NCBI GenBank assembly: GCA_003022985.1 | Contig: PXTV01000214.1 | Span: 1-12,511 of the forward strand | Reading direction: 5' to 3' | Origin: Bacteroidetes bacterium SW_11_45_7 | GTDB lineage: Bacteria > Bacteroidota > Bacteroidia > Chitinophagales > SW-11-45-7 | Length of the DNA stretch: 12,511 nucleotides | The notes under the pieces: generated by a model | Told to the model about the DNA's origin: nothing | Databases searched by the model: none | The model's input: only the letters and a program-made list of their open reading frames with translations | Shown here: positions 7,220 to 12,511 of the stretch, piece after piece | Numbering within the stretch: position 1 is the first letter of the stretch | How the letters are laid out: the number at the start of each line of letters is the position of its first letter | Made by a program: the position numbers and the translations under genes

Positions 7220-7816
7220 ATGGATAAAGACATGAGAAGTGAACAAACCTATACAGAAAGCGAGCTAATTGAGGGGATTCGAACCGATTCCGAAAATGTG
7301 TATCGCTATTTGTACCGGACGTTGTCTCCTTTAATTTACAAGGATATTGTCAATCATTCCGGTTCACAGCACGAGGCGGAAGATCATTTTCACGATGTGA
7401 TGCTTGTCGTTTCGCAAAATGTAAAGCGAGGGAAGTACGAGCAGGGCAATATCATCGGCTATTGCAGGATGGTGGCCAGAAATCTCTGGCACAAGAAATT
7501 AAGGAAGAAAAATGTGGAAGTTCGTTCAAACGAATTTGACAACATCGATCCTGCCGATGAAGCGAATTACGAGAAATACAAGGCATTGGTGAAATACGAT
7601 CGGGACATCCAGTTAATCCAAAACAAGCTCAAGGCCATGGGTGACACGTGCAGGCAGATTTTAATGGACTTTTATTACACCAAAATCGGTCTTCAGGAGA
7701 TTGCCGACAAATTCGCATGGAGCTATCAATACTGTAAAAAGAAAGTGTATCAGTGTCGGCAAAACCTCAGAGAAAGTATCGAGCAGGATCCATCGTTTGA
7801 GGGTTACATAAGATAA
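7220..7816 (+). CDS. ECF-like RNA polymerase sigma factor
   Basis: This 198-residue protein has the two-domain layout of sigma-70 family ECF factors, which redirect RNA polymerase to a small regulon. Region 2 spans about residues 25-95, with YRYLYRTLSPLIYKDIV, an acidic EAEDHFHDVMLVVSQNV segment of the kind that contacts core polymerase, and IIGYCRMVARNLWHKKLRKK near its end, including the aromatic and basic residues used for -10 recognition. Region 4 spans about residues 130-190, with CRQILMDFYYTKIGLQEIAD followed by a helix-turn-helix continuing FAWSYQYCKKKVYQCRQNLR. The next gene begins 11 bases after its stop and encodes a membrane protein with an anti-sigma-like head, which supports a sigma/anti-sigma pair. 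It is the first gene after the betaine terminator and probably heads its own operon. Its exact ECF group cannot be assigned by eye. Confidence 0.88.
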   Translation: MDKDMRSEQTYTESELIEGIRTDSENVYRYLYRTLSPLIYKDIVNHSGSQHEAEDHFHDVMLVVSQNVKRGKYEQGNIIGYCRMVARNLWHKKLRKKNVEVRSNEFDNIDPADEANYEKYKALVKYDRDIQLIQNKLKAMGDTCRQILMDFYYTKIGLQEIADKFAWSYQYCKKKVYQCRQNLRESIEQDPSFEGYIR

Positions 7817-7827
7817 TTGGTTTGATA

Positions 7828-8658
7828 ATGAGCGATACAGGTAATCAGGAAAATAAGCGCTACCAAGAGGTTGACAAATACCTCCGCAGCCAAATGAATG
7901 CTGACGAGCAGGCAGCATTTGAAGCAGAAATGGAGCAAGATCCTTCTTTACAGGAAGAAGTGGAACAGGGACGCATCTTTCTATGGGCCATGGAATCGCT
8001 GGATGAGGATGAGCTCAGGAAAGACCTCATGAGGACGAATCATGTAATTCATAAAGTAAGGCAAACGAGTGATGTTCAATATGAGTCAACCCACAGGGAC
8101 AATCAGCATATAGAAAAAGGCACAGCTAAGGTGAGGTCTCTGACAAATCTTTATAAAAATGTAGCGGCTGCCGCTGCCATTCTCATTGTGTTCATTATCC
8201 CTGTTTATTTTCTTTTCCTGCAAAATCCGGGGCCAGAAGAACTGGTTGATCGATATTACAAAACGTATCCCAACACTTTGACAGAAATCAAAAGATCGGA
8301 ATCAGAGGCTGACGGACAACTTCAGTCCATTATGGCACTCTATGAAAGTGGTGATTATACAAAGGCAATAGCGCAATCGAACAAGTTATTGCAAGACGAA
8401 CCGGAAAATAATGGACTACGGTTTTACCGGGGCATTATGTACATAGAGGAGGATGCATATAAGAAGGCCATCAAGGATCTGGAAAGGGTGAAGGCACAAG
8501 AAGAGTCTTATCACACACAGGCGGAGTGGTATCTGGCTTTATCCCATTTGGCGCTTCAGCAAACGGAGCAAGCCAAACCCTTGCTCGAAAAATTGGCCCA
8601 AACACCTTCGGACTACCAACAAAAAGCCGATCAGTTACTAGCCCGGCTGGAAGATTGA
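7828..8658 (+). CDS. Membrane anti-sigma-like protein with periplasmic TPR domain
   Basis: This is probably the anti-sigma factor of the preceding gene. I start it at the ATG at 7828; a TTG at 7822 is in frame but less likely. The 276 residues divide into a cytoplasmic head (1-110), one membrane helix (111-132, VAAAAAILIVFIIPVYFLFL) and an outer TPR region (about 161-276). The head begins YQEVDKYLRSQMNADEQAAF followed by an acidic helix, the pattern of small Bacteroidota anti-sigma N-termini. It has no cysteine, so it is not a zinc-type anti-sigma. The TPR part has YESGDYTKAIAQSNKLL, FYRGIMYIEEDAYKKAI and AEWYLALSHLALQQTEQAK. The same arrangement recurs in the next gene. The outer TPRs would bind a protein ligand, perhaps the TPR-CHAT product. 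The sigma-binding role is inferred from gene order and topology. Confidence 0.78.
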   Translation: MSDTGNQENKRYQEVDKYLRSQMNADEQAAFEAEMEQDPSLQEEVEQGRIFLWAMESLDEDELRKDLMRTNHVIHKVRQTSDVQYESTHRDNQHIEKGTAKVRSLTNLYKNVAAAAAILIVFIIPVYFLFLQNPGPEELVDRYYKTYPNTLTEIKRSESEADGQLQSIMALYESGDYTKAIAQSNKLLQDEPENNGLRFYRGIMYIEEDAYKKAIKDLERVKAQEESYHTQAEWYLALSHLALQQTEQAKPLLEKLAQTPSDYQQKADQLLARLED

Positions 8659-8731
8659 AGAGGTTAGGGTCACTTATGACAAATCAAGGTATAGTTAAAT
8701 AGAAGTCATTTATCAGGAAAAACGTCAGGTT

Positions 8732-10279
8732 ATGGTTACCCAAAAGCGTATAGGAATAGCAGCATTGTTAATCATCACCGGATTTGTATTGGTTTATGTG
8801 TTTATATTAAGACAATCCGATGGCACATCCATGTTTGCGGAACATTATGAGCCCTATCCCGATATGATCAACTTAAAAGACCGGGCAGAGCAAGATTCCG
8901 GTACAGTTGAGGCTATTATGGCCAAATATAAAAGTGGTTATTATGAAGACGCCCTTTCCTCGATGAATAACTATTTGGCTCGCCATCCCGCCAATCAAAA
9001 AATACGGTTTTACAGAGGCGTGGTGAATCTGGAGCTCGATCAAGACAAAGATGCGATTGACGATTTCGAAAAGGTTGTCTTAGGGGATGATCAACTTGAT
9101 GTGCAAGCTACCTGGTATTTAGCACTTGCTTATCTGAGATTGGAACAAACTGACAGAGCAGGGATATATTTGGCGGAATTAATACAGAATAACACCAGGT
9201 ACGATCGCAGCGCCCAAAATATGATTGACCGTCTAAATCTTGATGTGGAGCAAATTAACGATGCATTTTATTACAAGATCACGGAGGATAACAAATATCA
9301 TTTGCAACAAACTACAAATGGTAAGGAAGGACCGCAAACAATAGATGAAAGGACTTTATATTTGGAGTGCAGTTATTTGGATAAACTGCCTCAAAACATA
9401 TCCTACCGGCAGTTTAAACCATTAAGACTTGCTCAACAAGACGTGTTGCTTAAATATGGGCAAAAAGAAATATGGAGCGAACAGGCGGACAATCCTGATC
9501 AAGAAACGAAAAACAGGATCGAGGAAAAAGCCGGAGCACTGATAGCCAAATTAACGAATGTAAAAGAAAGCAAAACCACCGCACAAACAGGCGATAAAGC
9601 TGTATTACCGCCAACTTTCCAAAATGAACAAGAAACCGGGAATTTGGTGGAATTGGCCAACAGTATTCAACTGATCAATATGAAAATCGAGCGCCAAAAG
9701 GACAAGGTGGAAGCGAAAAAGAAACGATACAAAAAAACGGCCCATGCTTATCAAAGCGGCTTACAAAAAGTAGGTGAAGGGTTGCAGATGCTGGGCAAGG
9801 ATGAAAAAGCAAAAACAATCATGAACCATGCTCCGGCATTTACGGATGATTTAGAAACATATTTCCGGCAAACCAAGAAAGCGCATTTAGGCAACGATAC
9901 CGTGCCCGAATGGTTTGTGGAGGAAGTGAAGCAAGGATTGAGCACGCTACACATGAATCAAAAACCCGAGGGGATGCCGGAAGAGGTGTTCCTTGCCAGG
10001 AAAAAACTCCACAAAGTGATTCGTACTGTTCTTGAGGGCAGCCAGAAACGATTGATGGCCGACAAGGGCGTGCGCGATGAAGATGCGGGGCAGCATATTG
10101 AAGTTGCGGAATACGAAATCCTCGTGGAGCAATTAGCTGATCTGGCCAATAGCAAAGTTGAGCTTCGGCAGCTAAAAGAACAAAAACGCCAAACTGTCGC
10201 CAATCTCGTAAAATTTGACAAGTTTACATCAGCTCGTCAGGGAGCCAAACCAAAGCATGAACAGCTTACGAGTAAGTAA
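8732..10279 (+). CDS. Membrane-anchored TPR protein with unrecognised helical C-terminal region
   Basis: I do not recognise this 515-residue protein as a named family. Residues about 7-26 (IGIAALLIITGFVLVYVFIL) form a signal anchor, so the rest should lie outside the cytoplasmic membrane. Residues 35-170 repeat the outer domain of the preceding gene: a short EHYEPYPDM lead, then YKSGYYEDALSSMNNYL, IRFYRGVVNLELDQDKDAID and ATWYLALAYLRLEQTDRA, aligned with FYRGI and AEWYLAL there. Residues 171-515 are rich in lysine, glutamate and glutamine. They include a likely coiled coil (about 303-360) and a long final helical part (about 395-495), with no catalytic motif I can see. It lies 73 bases downstream of the anti-sigma-like gene and before the TPR-CHAT gene, so it probably belongs to the same envelope pathway, perhaps as a competitor or scaffold. 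Confidence 0.72.
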   Translation: MVTQKRIGIAALLIITGFVLVYVFILRQSDGTSMFAEHYEPYPDMINLKDRAEQDSGTVEAIMAKYKSGYYEDALSSMNNYLARHPANQKIRFYRGVVNLELDQDKDAIDDFEKVVLGDDQLDVQATWYLALAYLRLEQTDRAGIYLAELIQNNTRYDRSAQNMIDRLNLDVEQINDAFYYKITEDNKYHLQQTTNGKEGPQTIDERTLYLECSYLDKLPQNISYRQFKPLRLAQQDVLLKYGQKEIWSEQADNPDQETKNRIEEKAGALIAKLTNVKESKTTAQTGDKAVLPPTFQNEQETGNLVELANSIQLINMKIERQKDKVEAKKKRYKKTAHAYQSGLQKVGEGLQMLGKDEKAKTIMNHAPAFTDDLETYFRQTKKAHLGNDTVPEWFVEEVKQGLSTLHMNQKPEGMPEEVFLARKKLHKVIRTVLEGSQKRLMADKGVRDEDAGQHIEVAEYEILVEQLADLANSKVELRQLKEQKRQTVANLVKFDKFTSARQGAKPKHEQLTSK

Positions 10280-10544
10280 ATTTACCTTCTGCGAGCGGCC
10301 CATTTAGATCAGTACGTTTTCTTGTACATATGAATGTGCATTTCACTACGATGGAAGCCGATGGCAACGTGTAAGCTGATCGATGAGTGATGATAAGATA
10401 AACCCGTTTTTAAATTGATCTGAAATTTCTTATTATGCAGCACTTCATTGTGTTATTGTTGAAACGTGACGTCAGCTCTTACTAATACCTGTTCCATTGG
10501 ATGTAACAAGCTATAAACCCATCCACTTATAAAAAGCTTTTAGC
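10280..10544. other. Gap between the TPR protein and the TPR-CHAT gene
   Basis: These 265 bases hold no convincing gene, terminator or consensus promoter. A 10-bp palindrome AAAAGCTTTT (10532-10541) lies just before the first possible start of the TPR-CHAT gene. An imperfect hairpin (TGTACAT with ATGTGCA-like bases near 10323-10341) has no U-tract. If the TPR-CHAT gene starts at 10620, the gap extends to 10619 and includes the structured segment at 10576-10601. Confidence 0.5.
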
Positions 10545-12511
10545 ATGGAAAACCACAAAAGGAAGACATTTTCCCCTCTTATAAGAGTGAGTTCTCGCTC
10601 TACACTTATTTGTTCTCATATGGTTAATGGTTTAGGCAAAACTGTATTGTTCGGTTTGCTGCTATTGGCTTGTGCCTTTCCCGCATGCGCATCAAAAACG
10701 GACAGTACACACACTGCAAAATGGGATTCAATAAACCAAAAAATGCTCCAATTCTATTATGAAGGAAAATACATGAAAGCTATTCAAAGGGGCCAACAAG
10801 CTGAAAAAATGGCCAAAGCTCAATTCGGCAAAAAAACGAATACGTATGCTGAAGCTTTGAATAATTTAGGTGTCTTATATAATAAGATAGGAAATTATCA
10901 AAAAGCCGAAAGCTATTATCAGCAAGCAAAAGATCTAAGAGAACAGATCTTAGATGCTCATCATCCGGATTACGCTACAACACTTTCGAACTTAGGCACT
11001 GTTTTAGAACAAAAAGGCGAATATGAGAAAGCAGTTGATTATTTGCACAAGGCCCGGAAGATACGTAAAAAGGTTTTAGGGAAAGATCACCCGGATTATG
11101 CAAAGACAATCAATAATCTCGGAGCTCTCTATCGTACCATGGGTCTTCATGAAAAATCAGAAGCATTCATGCGCCAGGCCAAAAATATCAAGAAAGCCAT
11201 CTACAATGAAAATAATGCCAATTATGCACTATCCCTCAACAACCTCGCTACTCACTATCAGGATATGGAGAATTACAACCGCGCAGAAACATTGTACAAG
11301 AAAGCAAGAGCTATTTATGGGAAAACGCTTGGCAAGAATCATGCACGTTACGCATTGGCTGTTAGTAGCTTAGGTGCATTATACCGCAAAACAGGGCGCT
11401 ATGAAAAATCTGATACACTGCTTCGGCTTGCCTTGAGGATTCGCGCAGAAAGTTTAGGTAAGCAAAGTCCCTTATACGCTCATTCTCTCAATAATCTGGC
11501 TATTCTGTATGAAGAGACCGGCCGTTACAATAAAGCGGACTCACTATACCATGAAGCGTTAACGATCCGCGAAAAAGCTCTTGGCAAAGAACACCCGAAT
11601 TTTACAACAAACCTGCTTAATCTTGCCGGTCTCTATTATCAAACCCGTTCACATGGGAAAGCCCTGGATTATTATCAACGCAGCCGTACCAAAACTCACC
11701 AGCAGATAGAGAAAATGGTCAGCTTCCTTAGCGAAAAAGGCAAGTCTGACTATGTGACAAAAGTTAAGGATCGCTTTGAGCAGTTTGCCTCTTTTGCTGC
11801 GGAAGTCCATGACGCCCTTCCTGTTACGAAAGAGATGGTCTATAATGACCAATTACTCCTGAAAGTACTCGTGCTATCCCATACGCGCGATATGCGCCAG
11901 GCCATCCGACAAAAGGCGGATTCGGCTCTCATGGGTACGTACGATAAATGGCTCGATCTCCGCAAGTTCCTTGCCCAGCAGTATTCACAGCCCAGGGAAA
12001 AGCGTACGCCCAACCTCGACAGTCTGGAAACGGCCGCCAACCGGCTTGAGCAGAAACTTGTGAAAGCCTCCGTTAAATTCCAAAAGGAACGGCAGAAAAC
12101 CAGGATCACCTGGCAGCAAGTGCAGGATACCCTGCGCAAAGACGAGGCCGCCCTGGAGTTCATTACCTACCGCCCCTGGGATGGCACATTCAGCGACACC
12201 ACCCGCTATGCTGCGCTTTTGGTCACGCCCGAAGCGGAGCATCCGCATTTTATTCCCCTGTGTGATGAACACAAAATCGAGCCAGCGCTCGAAAAAGACA
12301 AGGACACCCGCGAGCCCCTCTTCATCAACGACCTATACAGCTACCGGGGCGGAGGCGGTACGCTGTACAGGAACCTATGGGCCAACATCGAGGAGAAACT
12401 TTCCGACCCCCGCACCATCTACTACAGCCCGGCCGGCCGGTTGCATCAGCTCAGTTTGCAGGCTTTTCCTCATCCGGAAAAGCAATATCTCAGCAACAAG
12501 TACAACTTCTT
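10545..12511 (+). CDS. Exported TPR-CHAT protein, C-terminus beyond right edge
   Basis: CHAT is a caspase-like (clan CD) protease fold often fused to TPR repeats. The frame is open from the ATG at 10545 to the edge (655 codons). The ATG at 10620 is also in frame and gives a cleaner signal peptide, MVNGLGKTVLFGLLLLACAF, followed by PACAS. Cleavage could be type I after ACA or lipoprotein-type at a LLAC cysteine. From residue 101 (numbered from 10545), 42-residue TPRs recur exactly every 126 bases (10845, 10971, 11097, 11223, 11349, 11475, 11601) with the kinesin-light-chain-like pattern LNNLGxLYxxxGxYxKAE and LGKxHPxYA. A degenerate unit precedes them. After a helical linker (about 395-520), the CHAT domain begins near residue 525 with EAALEFITYRPWDG, RYAALLVTPEA and IYYSPAGRLHQLSLQAF. 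The catalytic His and Cys lie beyond the window. GC content rises sharply into the CHAT part. Confidence 0.9.
   Translation, partial: MENHKRKTFSPLIRVSSRSTLICSHMVNGLGKTVLFGLLLLACAFPACASKTDSTHTAKWDSINQKMLQFYYEGKYMKAIQRGQQAEKMAKAQFGKKTNTYAEALNNLGVLYNKIGNYQKAESYYQQAKDLREQILDAHHPDYATTLSNLGTVLEQKGEYEKAVDYLHKARKIRKKVLGKDHPDYAKTINNLGALYRTMGLHEKSEAFMRQAKNIKKAIYNENNANYALSLNNLATHYQDMENYNRAETLYKKARAIYGKTLGKNHARYALAVSSLGALYRKTGRYEKSDTLLRLALRIRAESLGKQSPLYAHSLNNLAILYEETGRYNKADSLYHEALTIREKALGKEHPNFTTNLLNLAGLYYQTRSHGKALDYYQRSRTKTHQQIEKMVSFLSEKGKSDYVTKVKDRFEQFASFAAEVHDALPVTKEMVYNDQLLLKVLVLSHTRDMRQAIRQKADSALMGTYDKWLDLRKFLAQQYSQPREKRTPNLDSLETAANRLEQKLVKASVKFQKERQKTRITWQQVQDTLRKDEAALEFITYRPWDGTFSDTTRYAALLVTPEAEHPHFIPLCDEHKIEPALEKDKDTREPLFINDLYSYRGGGGTLYRNLWANIEEKLSDPRTIYYSPAGRLHQLSLQAFPHPEKQYLSNKYNF
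10576..10601 (+). promoter_or_regulatory. Palindrome and hairpin near the TPR-CHAT start
   Basis: CTCTTATAAGAG (10576-10587) is a perfect 12-bp palindrome. It overlaps AGAGTGAG (10584-10591), which pairs with CTCGCTCT (10594-10601) as an 8-bp stem with one G-U. The segment lies between the two candidate ATGs and could be an operator or a leader structure if the gene starts at 10620. Confidence 0.35.

Noticed and set aside
10545..12511. CRISPR-linked TPR-CHAT (Csx29) or gasdermin-linked protease
   Set aside because: No CRISPR array, effector or gasdermin-like gene is in the window, and the signal peptide places this protein outside the cytoplasm.

Overview
The window looks like a chromosomal segment of a moderately halophilic or salt-tolerant member of the Bacteroidota. 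A GldA/GldF/GldG-type ABC exporter cluster, a single-chain glycyl-tRNA synthetase, rare Shine-Dalgarno sites and an ECF sigma/anti-sigma/TPR cluster all fit that phylum. A two-enzyme glycine betaine pathway points to life in salt. I cannot name the genus. No tRNA, rRNA, CRISPR array or insertion sequence was seen.

Region 1 (1-5072). The 5' end of glycyl-tRNA synthetase runs off the left edge on the minus strand. It is followed on the plus strand by a gldA-gldF-gldG-DUF4340 cluster. Only gldF is intact. gldA, gldG and the DUF4340 gene each break in the middle and resume in another frame with conserved residues missing at the join. Either the exporter is decaying or the assembly lost short segments in three places. 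A repeat-rich, partly inverted-repeat segment sits between gldA and gldF, starting inside the last codons of gldA.

Region 2 (5350-7093). Two SAM-dependent methyltransferases, glycine/sarcosine N-methyltransferase and sarcosine/dimethylglycine N-methyltransferase, lie 38 bases apart and end at a strong intrinsic terminator. Together they convert glycine to the compatible solute glycine betaine.

Region 3 (7220-12511). Four plus-strand genes follow: an ECF-like sigma factor, a one-pass membrane protein with an anti-sigma-like cytoplasmic head and a periplasmic TPR tail, a second membrane-anchored protein that duplicates this TPR tail and adds a roughly 340-residue helical region I do not recognise, and an exported TPR-CHAT protein cut by the right edge. 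CHAT is a caspase-like protease fold, so the layout suggests a sigma pathway with an envelope-side sensor and possible protease control. That wiring is inference. It is the most interesting system in the window.
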